From: Nitzschia sp. DOCU1 | Taxonomy: Eukaryota > Bacillariophyta > Bacillariophyceae > Bacillariales > Bacillariaceae | Length of the DNA stretch: 64,000 bases | NCBI GenBank assembly: GCA_951394045.1 | Contig: OX595988.1 | Span: 1,364,001 to 1,428,000, forward strand | Direction of reading: 5' to 3' | Shown: positions 52,735 through 63,761 of the stretch, piece by piece | How the letters are laid out: the number at the start of each line of letters is the position of its first letter | How positions within the stretch are numbered: the first letter of the stretch is position 1 | Program-made: the position numbers and the translations under genes | The notes under the pieces: model-generated | What the model was told of the DNA's origin: nothing | Seen by the model: only the letters and a program-made list of their open reading frames with translations | The model's database searches: none

Positions 52735-53818
52735 GATGAGTGTTTTTTATTTGGATGGTCTGTGGTTGCTGCTTTCGAAAGAAAATGGATGGAGTGTCTG
52801 TCTCGACGCCGGGTTGTGAGACTTCGCTTAACTCTGCTTTTCACGGAACTGACTCGCTCCAAACCACGCTGTCTCGCAAAATTTGGATCTCCGCCTTCCT
52901 CCCTCCGTTGTGTATCGTGGGATGGCCCGCCAAAAAATCCGGGATGAGGGCATATTTATCAATTGTGACGTGGATGACTTTGCTCTCGCTCGGGATCACA
53001 AAACTCTTCGAAGCTCGCCTGTTCCACTTCTGGTGACACTGTGATGATGTCTGGACCCCCCCCGGTCACGGTAGATTCGATTCTGTCTCTACGGATAGCA
53101 AACGCTCATGGAAAAGCTAGAAAAGAGAGGATCGTTACTATCTATCTGGGAGCTCTATTTCTATCGACTAGAATTACTTGTTACTTGACGGGCTTGTACT
53201 ACTAGTAGGCTTTAACCTCTTCGGGGGATGTTGAAGGCAGCACGGCAGCCACCACGGCTACTACTATCCTGCTGTATTCCTCCGTCCTAAGCAAATCGAA
53301 CTGGGGCTTTCTATGAGCTAGCAACGAACACTAGTAGATCGGGGAAACCACGCAGCAACGATTATGATACATTCGGTTGAAGAAGAAATTTACGTACCAG
53401 GTAAGTGCGGGCGCGGCCTAGGACTCGACTCGCGCGATTCATTCGAAGAAATCGCAACTCGGCTCGAGCCAAGCTTTTTCAAGCGTATAACAATTTTAGC
53501 AAGCCCACTCATTGACTACATGGAGTCAACGTGATTGAAGAAGTCCTCGTTAAAAAAACACTCGACCGGCTTTTTTCATCGGCGTCATCGCGAAAACACA
53601 CGCTTGTCGTTCTTTTGCATCACTTCTATTTGGTGAGATGCTCTCGCTCCTGCTGTTGTATTACTTCTTTGACAGCTCCCTCTCTCCCACGCCCAGCGCT
53701 GCTCATAAATTGACCTCTTTTGTATCACGCCTTCCTTGCTACGATTATCAGCCAGTAAAGTTTTTGCTCTTGAGATCGATTTTGGACAAGTCATCAAATT
53801 TCGAAGGTTTCCGGTAGA
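52735..53818. other. Intergenic, about 1.1 kb
   Basis: Between divergent genes (copy 2 and the sirtuin). The 5' part matches the region upstream of copy 1. A (C)8-like run occurs at about 53056-53064. Promoters of both neighbours should lie here; no gene is supported. Confidence 0.45.
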
Positions 53819-55295
53819 ATGCCGAAGCAAGGGAGTGCCCCAAAACGGGCAGAGATGCCGTTTCCTCTCTGTGATGGCAGAGGCCCTTCTTCGTTTGACA
53901 AGACGTTTGAAGGCGTCGCTCGCTTGCTGCATGGGCGAAAGAACATTGTTGTATTAGTGGGAGCTGGTATCAGCGTATCATGTGGAATTCCAGACTTTCG
54001 CTCCAAAGATTCGGGCCTATATTCAACATTGGACACGGACGAACTTGGCTTGAGTTGCCCAGAAGATCTCTTTGATCTCTCATTCTTCCAAGACGAGCCA
54101 GGACCATTTTATGCATTTGCCAAGAATTTGTATTATCCAAAAGGAGTAGATGTCAAAGTGGAGCCAAGCGATTCGCACAAGCTGCTGGCTCTGCTGGAGC
54201 AAAGAAAAATGTTGCTTCGAATCTATAGTCAGAATATTGATGGGTTGGAGAACGAGGCCGGAGTCTCCAATAAAAAGATAGTCTACGCTCATGGTTCCCT
54301 TCGCTGGGCGAGCTGCACGCGATGCCAGCGAAAGGTATCGTCGGAAGAAATCATGCCTGCCATTCGACAAGGGTCTGTCGCACGGTGCCAGGCCGAGCGC
54401 AAAAATCGACGAAACAGCAACACAAGTAGCAGCACGTCGTCGACTGCAGCATCTCCACGAGAGCCGCTGCAGCGATTATCCAAACGACCGAGGACAACCT
54501 CGGATGAAGTTTGTGGCGGAGTATTCAAACCAGGAGTGACTTTCTTTGGAGAAACGCTCAATGACAATGTGCGACGTTCCTTGGAAGCGGATCGCGACAA
54601 AGTCGACGCTTTGATTGTCATTGGAACCTCTCTTTCTGTGTAAGTTGAACGAATCGAATTCGATGGAATCGCAGGTTGACAATGTCGAGACCTCACTCTG
54701 TTCATCGATCGCCTTCAACAGTGCACCTATTTCCAAGGTGATTGAATTTCTTCCTCCCGGAATCCCGCGGATACTCATCAATCGGACGGTGGTGCATCCA
54801 TCTACACGATCGGTAGATAGTACAGAAGGAGAAACGGATCCTCGTGACAATTACGTCTTTGATGCTTATCTGTTGGGCTTTTGTGATGACGTGACGCGCT
54901 GTTTGGCCAAAAAGTTGTTCCAGGACGATGCACCTCCAACACCAGCGGACAAGAAACGACGAAACGGCGGTGGCAAGCCACTGGGACGGCTCTTGACCAA
55001 GGTGCTCAAGGGAGAAGACTCGGAGTATGACGCAGAAGATTGGGAGTCGTTGACCGTTCCCCCCGAACGGGTGCTGTTATTTCCAGGAGCACAAGCCTCC
55101 CACAGTGATAGCACAGAGGAGCTCACCTATCGAGAGATTGCCCATTGTGATGGCTGTTCCAAACGCATTCGAGGAACGATTAAAAAGTGCATTGCATGTT
55201 TCGATTATGATCTATGCCAGAACTGCTTTCCCCACTTGTCCAAGCTCCACTACGACGGAACTCACAAGTTTAGTGCCGAACCGGCAATGCCATAA
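53819..55295 (+). CDS. Sirtuin (NAD-dependent deacylase) fused to a C-terminal ZZ zinc finger
   Basis: Sir2-family enzyme using NAD to deacylate lysines. Exons 53819-54639 and 54722-55295 (intron 82 nt, gtaagt...caacag) join GTSLSV to APISKVIEFLPPG, giving 464 residues. Motifs: VVLVGAGISVSCGIPDFRS (48-61), YSQNIDGLE (136-143), catalytic His in YAHGSLR (158), first zinc pair CTRC (166, 169), then C190 and C232 with a roughly 40-residue basic Ser/Thr-rich insertion between them, GGVFKPGVTFFGE (233-245) and LIVIGTSLSV. The C-terminus (about 415-457) reads HCDGCSKRIRGTIKKC, then CFDYDLCQNC and paired His, matching a ZZ-type zinc finger. The class-I-like motifs suggest a nuclear histone deacetylase; the ZZ module may bind histone tails or SUMO/arginine degrons as in other proteins. 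The architecture is unusual. Confidence 0.9.
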
Positions 55296-55672
55296 GACGA
55301 CAACTTACGTTGCTCATCAAGCTCAGTCTCGAACCGATGTGTATTGGTCATTGGTATAGATACAGATCTTTAGGATAGCGTACAGCAACCATGTAAACTG
55401 AGTAGATCCTACTTTTGCCCCCCTGGGTGATATATATTCAGCAATTCATGTACGATCAATCCGATCCGGCCACCATAGTTTTGGTCTGTCTGTCCACCCG
55501 TCTGTCATCATGTGCGGCTGTCGAGTGCCCGCATTGTCGCCCGCGAAAAACACGGCGGCAAAAAGGAAAAGGAAAGAAAATTGCCGCCGTCCCACTCATT
55601 CATGTCAATGGTGGGGCAGATTATCATCTCTACAATTGCACACAAGTAATCCTTTCATTCTTTACCTCTGTA
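55296..55672. other. Intergenic, sirtuin / OXA1
   Basis: 377 bp between two plus-strand genes. The OXA1 frame is open back to 55415, but the upstream part lacks family similarity. No element is recognised. Confidence 0.4.
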
Positions 55673-56902
55673 ATGCTTCGTGTCGCGTCATCGAACCTCC
55701 GATCGGGGTATCATGGGCGGTTATTCGCTAGGAACGCCCTGACGACCAGCCAGGTGGCGTTTCCCGCCGACATTGCTGCCAATGGCACACAACAGCAACA
55801 ACACGAGCAAGCCAGCAGCAGTCTCTATCAGAGACGATGCATGTCGTCGTCTTCGTCTTCCCCAAACTCATCGGAAATAGTACCCAAGCAAGGCTCGTTT
55901 GATGAGACCATGGACAAACTCTTTCACGAGGCTCAACGCCAAGCCAGTGGAGAAGGCGACGCGTGGTTTCTCGAGGAAGCCGCCCAAGCCGCTTGGGAGC
56001 CAAAGTGGTGGAATTTTGCCGATCAAGCCGTGAATGGAGTTCATTTTATACATGATATGACCGGGTTACACTATGCTGGCTCCATCTTTGCGACTACCTG
56101 TTTGATTCGGCTGGTGATTCTTCCCTTGGCCATTCGAGGTCAACGTGCCGCCTCACGCATGGCTCACATCCAGCCCGAACTTCAAGTGATCAAACAGCGC
56201 TACGAAGCCTTGGGAACTCCGACACAAGCTGAACAAAAAGCCTTTGCTGATCAAATGAAGGCTCTGTTTGCCAGATACGAAGTCAAACCCTTTCAGTCAC
56301 TCGCGGCACCTTTGGTCCAAGCGCCAATCTTTATTGGTATGTTCTTTGGAATGAAAAAGATGCCAGAACTATTCCCCAATGAGTTTGCTACAGGCGGATT
56401 ATTGTGGTTCACTGATCTTACCATACCGGACCCTACTTATATTTTGCCCCTGACTTGTGGTTTGAGCTTTTTGGCAACGATTGAAGCCGGCAAGGAACAA
56501 ATGATTGATTCTAGCCCGACAAGTGGCCCCATGATGGTGAATGCCTTTCGAGCCATGGCCTTTGTCGCCATTCCAGTCATGACTACCTTTCCTGCCGCCA
56601 TGCTTTGCTACTGGGTTCCAAACAATTTTATTACGTTGGTGCAATCCGTGACGCTCCGCCAACCTTGGGTCAAGAAACAGTTTGGAATTTGGGATCGTCC
56701 CAAGCCTATACCGGGACTGCACCAAGATGTGGGATTCCAAGAAACCATGAAAAAGTTGGTCAAGCAAGTCCAAGGAGAGCCCACGACGGAAGCCGCCAAG
56801 ATCAAAAAGCACAATGAGGAGATTGAAAGTAAGAAACGCTTGGCTCAAGTGAGCAAGGCAACTCGTGCTCGAAGAAGAGAGGATTCCAGCACTACGAACT
56901 AG
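55673..56902 (+). CDS. OXA1: OXA1/YidC-family membrane protein insertase (mitochondrial)
   Basis: Inner-membrane insertase that inserts mitochondrially and nuclear-encoded proteins. Single exon, 409 residues from ATG 55673; the leader (MLRVASSNLRSGYHGRLFARNAL) is Arg/Ser/Leu-rich without acidic residues, typical of mitochondrial import. The YidC/Oxa1 core starts near residue 115 (GSIFATTCLIRLVILPLAIRGQRAASRM), continues through KALFARYEVKPFQSLAAPLVQAPIFIGMFFGMKKM, GGLLWFTDLTIPDPTYILPLTCGLSFLATI, and FVAIPVMTTFPAAMLCYWVPNNFITLVQS. It has five hydrophobic segments. The C-terminal tail is positively charged and helical (KRLAQVSKATRARRRED), as in OXA1, where it contacts the ribosome. The alternative is a plastid Alb3 paralogue, but the leader argues against that. 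Confidence 0.93.
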   Translation: MLRVASSNLRSGYHGRLFARNALTTSQVAFPADIAANGTQQQQHEQASSSLYQRRCMSSSSSSPNSSEIVPKQGSFDETMDKLFHEAQRQASGEGDAWFLEEAAQAAWEPKWWNFADQAVNGVHFIHDMTGLHYAGSIFATTCLIRLVILPLAIRGQRAASRMAHIQPELQVIKQRYEALGTPTQAEQKAFADQMKALFARYEVKPFQSLAAPLVQAPIFIGMFFGMKKMPELFPNEFATGGLLWFTDLTIPDPTYILPLTCGLSFLATIEAGKEQMIDSSPTSGPMMVNAFRAMAFVAIPVMTTFPAAMLCYWVPNNFITLVQSVTLRQPWVKKQFGIWDRPKPIPGLHQDVGFQETMKKLVKQVQGEPTTEAAKIKKHNEEIESKKRLAQVSKATRARRREDSSTTN

Positions 56903-57236
56903 ATTAGTTGCGGTACAATATACTTTAAAGTAAAAGATTAGTTGTCCAAATGGGTAGAGAGAGTGCACTGAACTATTGTATCGTACTCTGTAATGGGTCC
57001 GGTAGTCACCGTCGCTACTTCATACGTATGGCTCATACATACGTGTTTACGATAGGTTGGCAGATGCATTCCGTCTCCACGTGGAGAGCTTTGCCCACGC
57101 GCAAAACCGACTTTGGATTCATTCCTTTTTGCCATCATCACTTTTTTCATTCATGCCGAGAGTTGCCATTTGACGACTTCCTTTGTTGTACTAGTAGAGC
57201 CACTAAGAGCCTGTTTCATCTACTACATTTTCCCTC
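56903..57236. other. Intergenic, OXA1 / GGPP synthase
   Basis: 334 bp; contains the inverted pair CATACGT/ATACGTG near 57022-57044. No other feature is recognisable. Confidence 0.35.
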
Positions 57237-58378
57237 ATGGTTAAGGATACTAACAATGAACCGCTACTGCCGCATCGACCAGACCCAGCGCTGCTGGAGT
57301 CCTTTCGATACATTAATTCCATGCCTGGCAAGAATGTGAGAAGCAAACTGATTGATTGCTTTCAGCTTTGGATGAACGTCGAGTCGACGGACGTGTTGAA
57401 CGCCATCAAGGTACATTTACATACAAGAAACTCCTTGTACATGATTCTGGTCTTTCTCTCATTACTCTATTTTCATTTCACAGGATATTGTTGGTGATCT
57501 TCACAATGCTTCTCTCATGATTGACGATATTGAAGACAATTCGAAATTGAGACGTGGCATTCCTGTCGCGCACTCGATTTTCGGCATCCCGACGGTAATC
57601 AATGGAGCCAACTATGCGTATTTTTTGGCACTGGAAAAGTGTCATGCCTTGAAAAATTCACAAGCCATGAATGTATTTGTAGGCGAGCTCCTGAAAATTT
57701 GCATCGAGGTCAAGGACATGACATTATGGTGGGTCGACAGTAACAAGAAACGTGGATTTCTTTCTTGGATGAATGTGTGATGCTGATTCTGTGTTTGTAT
57801 CATCTTTTTTTCTACTCCTATAGTGGAGAGACGATGTTCACTGTCCGACAGAAGAACAGTATCTAGAAATGGTCAAGGACAAGACGGGTGGTTTGTTCCG
57901 ATTGGCAGTGGGATTATTACAGGCCTTTGCAACGACCCACCAAGACACCAATTACACTCTTTTGGTAGACAATCTGGCGTTGTATTTTCAGATTCGAGAC
58001 GATTACATTAATTTGGCAGACGAGGAATACATGAAATCCAAAAGTTTTTGTGAAGATTTGACGGAAGGAAAGTTCAGTTTCCCCATTATTCATTGTATTC
58101 GATCCGACTTGGGCGATACTCGTATATTGTCCATTTTGAAAAAGAAGACGGAAGATATCGATGTCAAGCGATATGCACAACGGTTATTGTTGGAGAAGGG
58201 GAGTCTCAAGTATACTATTGCCAAGTGTCATGAACTCAAGCGGGAGCTGGTGGAGGAGATTGAACGACTCGGGGGGAATCCGCCCTTGTTGAAACTGGTC
58301 GAGTTGTTGGATGTTCAATTGCAAGGAATTCATGCCGAAGGGGCTCCACGAAAGGAACCTACGATAGATGAAGCGTAA
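57237..58378 (+). CDS. Geranylgeranyl diphosphate synthase (type III), with apparent frameshift in exon 2
   Basis: Trans-prenyltransferase making C20 GGPP from IPP and FPP. Exons 57237-57410, 57484-57728 and 57824-58378 match animal/fungal GGPS1: LHNASLMIDDIEDNSKLRRG (first Asp-rich motif, DDxxD), GIPTVINGANYAYFLALEK, WRDDVHCPTEEQYLEMVKDKTGGLF, and FQIRDDYINLADEEYMKSKSFCEDLTEGKFSFPIIH (second Asp-rich motif). In exon 2 the frame breaks: after GELL (near 57690) the family expects NLHRGQGHDI, which is encoded two nucleotides out of frame (57696-57728), at an AAAA run. Without correction the frame reads into the intron and stops at about 57778. Sequencing error, true pseudogenisation or an unusual splice are the alternatives. 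The rest is intact. No transit peptide is visible. Confidence 0.85.
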
Positions 58379-58702
58379 ACCTGGTGATGTTTGAAGTTTG
58401 GCTGCATCAGTCTGCGCAAGCGACGTACAGCCGAGATGGGTGCCGATGGCTACTTTTTAGGTCGACTTGGTTTGAACGTTGCGAAACTTTCCAGACACAG
58501 TGTAGGTAAGAGTGCGATCGACCTTTGTGCTCTATGACTAATGACGACTGGACGGGTCTCGCCAGGACCGCAGACTATTACGACTATTTGAAGTATACGA
58601 GTTTGCGTTTCTCAACGCGGAGGTTTTTTGGCCAGGTAGATTTAGAAGAGAGCAGCTACTCGTAAATTAAGGACCAGGAAGCAACGTCTTCAAGCACATT
58701 CG
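58379..58702. other. Intergenic between convergent genes
   Basis: 324 bp between the 3' ends of the GGPP synthase and XRN1 genes. No feature recognised. Confidence 0.4.
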
Positions 58703-61700
58703 CTACTTTGCTTTCACGTTGGATGGCACCATCATCTTTGGCTTTGTCGAGGGGACTGCCGAGCTAGCTGCTGGGGGCTGAGCTACCTGCACTTTCGGGG
58801 CAGCAGCTCCAAGCGGAGGGAACTCGTCATCGGAGACTACAGCAGGACCAGTTGCTGCTCGTGGAGGTGGCATGTTTCGCATAGGCGCATGACCCATGTG
58901 TGGGCCTGGATAAGGCATCTGCATGGGATTGCCGTAGCCGGGCATCATCATCGGATTGCCGTAGCCAGGCATCATCATCATGGGAATGGGTGGTGGTGGA
59001 GGAAATCCCATTGGTTGCATCGGTGGTGGTGGCGGAGCCGGGGCCTCCTTCCCTTCCTCGACGTATGTGAAATTGAACGATGGTTGCATCATCGGGGCCG
59101 GAGGCATGACCTGTGGTGCTTGTTGCTTCGCCATTAACTGAAGAAGCTTATCTGCGGCCGTTGTCGGAACTGGGGGTGGTGGAGGTGGAGGCGGGAAGCC
59201 GTCGTTCAGCTGTGGTTGCGGAGGAGGAGGCACAGAGTTCTGGTTGGAGCCAACGCCCAGCATGGCCTTGAGTCCAGCCGAAGCGCCTTGCGCCGGAGTC
59301 TGCGAGGGAGGGTTACTCGAGCCAACACCAAGCATGGCCTTCAGTTCAGCGGCTTTACCAGCAGGGGCCGCGCTGGGAGGCGCACTGGTTTTACCAACAC
59401 CAAGCATTGCTTTTAACTGGGCATCTTGCGGCGCCTGAGTGGGCGCTCCGACTCCAAGCATTTTCTTGAGATCAGCGGCACTTTGTCCGCTTGCTGTAGC
59501 TTGGGCCGTTGGCTGAACCTTCCCGGTCACGAAATTCTTCCATCGAGTCAGCCCGTTCTTCTTCACTTTCTTCCCGTTCTTGAATCCGATTCCCTTTTCC
59601 GGGGGGCCTTTCGCCTGTTGCCATCCTGCTTGTTTATCCCTGCCTGCAGATCCAGATCGCTGCTTTCCAGACGATAAAGCACGAGCTGCGCTGCCACTGC
59701 GAGGCGCAGATCCAGTCCTTGTCCCCGCGGCAGGTGGCACAACGGGGGCAGGTGGGGGCGGTGGAAGGGGTTGACCCCAAGCATTTGGGGGCGGCTGCTC
59801 AGTCGACGTGGTGGACTGGCTTTTGACTTGCTTTTCAATGTCAGAAAGGATCTTATCAACTGCTGCCTTGCCACTACCATTCGGGATCATCTTGTCAACA
59901 ACGCTGTTACTGTTGTCCACTGTTATTCTCATGAGATGGGCCCAAACACAAAGCTTGCCTCTGAAATTGGAGCAAAGACCCTGCAAATTAGTTCCTCCAA
60001 CGAACTCTTCGTCCATGACGACTTCGACGCATCCCGTTGTTGCCTGGTGAATACCAACGACTGTCCCTCGCGCCCCAAATGGGATCCCACTCGCGCAAAG
60101 GTTCACAATGCGGTCGCCGAGTTCTGGAGCTTCGTCGTCGTTATGATCGCTTGCAAGCATGACATCGGTTGCGCTGGTAGAGTTCTCCCGGTAGAGGGCG
60201 CTGCCAGGAATCTTTACAAGGGTTTCCTTGGGGAAGCCTTTCTTTTTAATTGCGAGATTGCGCACATCAGCAGCTTTCTCGACTGCCATGACAGCTTCCT
60301 TTGACATGGTATCTGTAGAGATGGGGGTCCTTGGAAGTTTGGCACTTTCAACGTTATTGAGCCATTCCCGAATAACGGGGAGCCAGTCCGCGCCGTTAGG
60401 GCCGAATACCTTATTAGCATCATATTTCTTCTCATTCGGCATGCGAATGAGTGCCGTAAAAAGCTGCGGGAACTTCTGGCGGTATTCGTTAACAAGTCGA
60501 ATCGCTTTCGGCGTGTATTCCCAGATGATCCTTTCTTCCGGCTTTCCATCGTTGGCCGACGTTCGTTCGCTCCCAATGACAAGAACCGAGTCACCCGTTT
60601 CCCAAGCTTTCTTATTGTTGTTATTCACCGGTTCGATCTCTTTTTTCTGCCTTGTGAATCCAGCCACGCAAAGTCCCTCGCTGGACTTGAGGTTCAATCC
60701 AAGGTCGTACTTTCCAGGCTCAAACATCATAATCCCGGTGATCTTCCCAAACAAACTCGGGTGAAGCTTCAGTATGCGGGCGGCATCTGACGAAGAAATA
60801 TAGGACTCATAAACGGATCTTGCCAGCGCCAAACCAAACGGGATTTCTGGCGGCATAGTCAACACTTTGACCCCGACTTTCTTGTCATCAGAAATCCCCA
60901 CTACGCTTCCGACACAGCCGCGGTATTTTCCCTTGGTGAGAATCACATTTGAGCTGACAGGAAAGCGATCTTCCAGCTTCATAGGACCTTTCTCAACGAA
61001 ACGAGGGTCAGGTGCTGGGGCCTGCCAGAGTGAAAGCTGCAAGGGGACGTCGGCTTCTTCGTTGCCAAATAGTTTCTTTGTCGATCCATTAGTTCGATTC
61101 GTCTTCATGCCTTGAAGAGGTAGAAGTTTCAATCGAACCTTAATTTCCCCAATTTGAACTCCACCCGAACCTGGAATGGATCTGCCAGCAAAATACCCTT
61201 GCATCATTGACTCGGAATCGGTCGACCAACGCTCCGATTCCACCTTGTTAAACTTCTTAACCTTCTTCTTGCCCTTGAACAGGCGAACTTCCGTACTATC
61301 GTCGCTGATGGCAACGACTTTAGCTTCGTGCATCATGGGCCAGTTGATGAAAAGCGATCTGTCCAAGATGTTATCTGCCAGCGTCTCGACGGGAGGAATC
61401 TGCGGCATTTCGTGCAGCTTCAAGACCATCGTAGGGTACTTGGACGGCATTCCAAAGACATTAACACCAATCGGTACCAGCTCCGTTGAGGCAATCGGCA
61501 AGACATTCAAGGACGGGAATCCAGGGTATGGAATTTGGGTTCCGGGCAATAACTCCGGCTTGAAAGAGACCCCTTCCGAGTCATATTCCGGCACTACCGT
61601 CTCACGCGAATTGCAATTCGTGATATCAATCAGTCCGATCTTTTTGTTGGCACCAGGCACTGTATCGTTGCATGTCAAGTCGTACGTGTAACAATAAATC

Positions 61701-63761
61701 TTCCCCCTGGTATTTCGAGCACGCTCCTGGGCCGTCAACTTTTCATCTGGGCAGAATTCTTTGATAGCATTCAGCAGTTTATTGATTTCAATAAAGGGCA
61801 AGAGATTTACTCCTTCCCACGGATTCTTCTTTCCATTCATGTCTACCTCAAAGTTGACCGGATAAAACTCCAAAATAGGGGATTCCGGGGAGGTCATGAG
61901 AAATTGGTAGGGTTTAGGGACCAACGTGGCAGAAGCGGGTGGCAAACACGACATCAACTGCTGAAAAGGTAGAATTGGTTTTCCTACTTCGAATTTGATT
62001 CTCTCAAACATGTCTGGCAAATGTCGCAAATCACTAAGCATGGGACCTAGAAGCAGCAAACGTGAGCGACTAGGGCGAACCAAGGCGTAATTAAAACACG
62101 GGGAGCCAGCTTACCATAATGATACGGGTAGAACCATCCCCATGAAATGCACCCACGATAGTAGTACGCCAAACACCACATGAGACCTTCGATATACGCC
62201 TGGCGGAGTGCATGATGTGCCTCAATATCCAACGGGGTCAACTTGAGCTTTTCGTAGTAGTAACGGCCCTTGAAATCTTTTTCGCCATCCTTTCGGTCCC
62301 ACCCGTCTACAAATTCGGCGTTGGGGTTTTCCGCCATCATTCGTTCGATCATGGACGTGTAATCACTATGTTTGGCATCTTCCTTCGCCTTTAATTCTTC
62401 TTCCGACGGCAACTCCGGCAGACCATCCCGCTTGTTCCACTTGCGCTTTTTCTTGAGGAATTCAGCATCATTGACCTCACGTTGTTGCAAAGTTTCCTGT
62501 TCCACCGACCCAATGGCCACCAAAAAGGTTTCCAAACGTGAAGGATCACTGATATCACCGCTTTTTGTGAGATAATTCCCTTCTCCCCATCCCTGACGTT
62601 GTTCCTTGTAAACGGAAAACAAAAAATCAAAGGCACCTTCGCTGATATCGAGCGTATTCAAGTGCGGCAAGAAATCATTTCCTACCAAAAAGGTCATGAA
62701 TACAAAGTCATCAATGGTTCGTTCCAAATCAAATTTTTCAGTTTGACAGAATTCAATTTGCAGATACTCGCGCAAGACGGAAAGATGCAAGAGTTGAAAA
62801 TCGGATTCCTTGGTAAACTTTTTGACTTGCTTGAGAGCATTGCGATTCTCAAATCCACCTCCAAAATCAATAACTTCTCTCAGGATAGTGAAATGAGGTT
62901 CGTGCGTTACAAGTCCAAGCATGATTAGATCGGCATCTTGTCCATAGATGCAGTGACGAGTATTGGGCAGGTACCCCGGCTGATGCTTCATCATGCGAAT
63001 ATGTTCCATAATCTTGTGTTCTCCTTCCCCTGGAATTTCGTGTCCACTAAAGATAATTTTAAGATTCCTCCAGCTGGGATCTTCCTTGAGTTTTTTGCGA
63101 ATAAAGTACTTGATCGTTTCAGACACCTTGGCCAAAAATTCGGTTCCAGGAGTGATACAGTTGGAATCAAACACGTCTGGTTTCTTGGAGTTGCCTGCTT
63201 CGTCCATTTCGCGTGGCAAGTCTTTGGTCGCTTCGGCCATATCCTTGGCTGAACGAAAACGTCGGGAACGCTGCTGATTCAGTTTGGCCCGGGGCGCGAC
63301 TCCATCAATGGCCATGTACACGGAAACCTTGGGTTTGACAATCTGGGTAATGATACGATCCAAATCTAGTGGGTGGGGACAAGACAGGAAGTGTATATTA
63401 AAAGTGAGACTCGGGCTGGGGTGAAATACTCGAATGACTGGCGTGAAACTTACAATGCATGATTCCCAGCATCATGTCACGTTCACTCAACACATCCGAG
63501 ACATCCAAATGACTGGGGTGCGTGCACCCGTGGATAATACCGTTCATATCCAAGTACAAATGATCAAACTCTGGCAGGAGAGCCGAGTCCGACACGATCT
63601 CATTGATCTTGGTGTATCGTTCACTGAGCCATCGGTAAAACTAGAAACGCAAACAGCGACGGTTAATAACATTGCGTGGATAATCTGGCGGAAATGCAAG
63701 CCACGACACATAACCATTGGCATTCACCAGGATGATGCTGACGTACCTTGGGGACACCCAT
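58703..63761 (-). CDS. XRN1: 5'-3' exoribonuclease XRN1-like, with repeat-bearing C-terminal tail
   Basis: Cytoplasmic 5'-3' exoribonuclease that degrades decapped mRNA. Exons 63761-63747 (15 nt, MGVPK), 63640-63454, 63365-62115 and 62046-58703 (introns 106, 88 and 68 nt) join in frame to about 1,598 residues. The N-terminal nuclease starts [14 protein letters not shown] and has [11 protein letters not shown] (catalytic Asp), [48 protein letters not shown] and WILxYYYRG-equivalent [22 protein letters not shown]. The downstream D1-D3/SH3-like regions follow. The tail (from about residue 1,290) is Pro/Gly/Gln-rich, with four LKxMLGVG repeats (positions 59255-59480), poly-Pro runs and PGYGNPM repeats. 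Cytoplasmic XRN1 rather than nuclear XRN2 is suggested by the long tail and absence of the XRN2 zinc knuckle between the conserved blocks. Confidence 0.93.
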
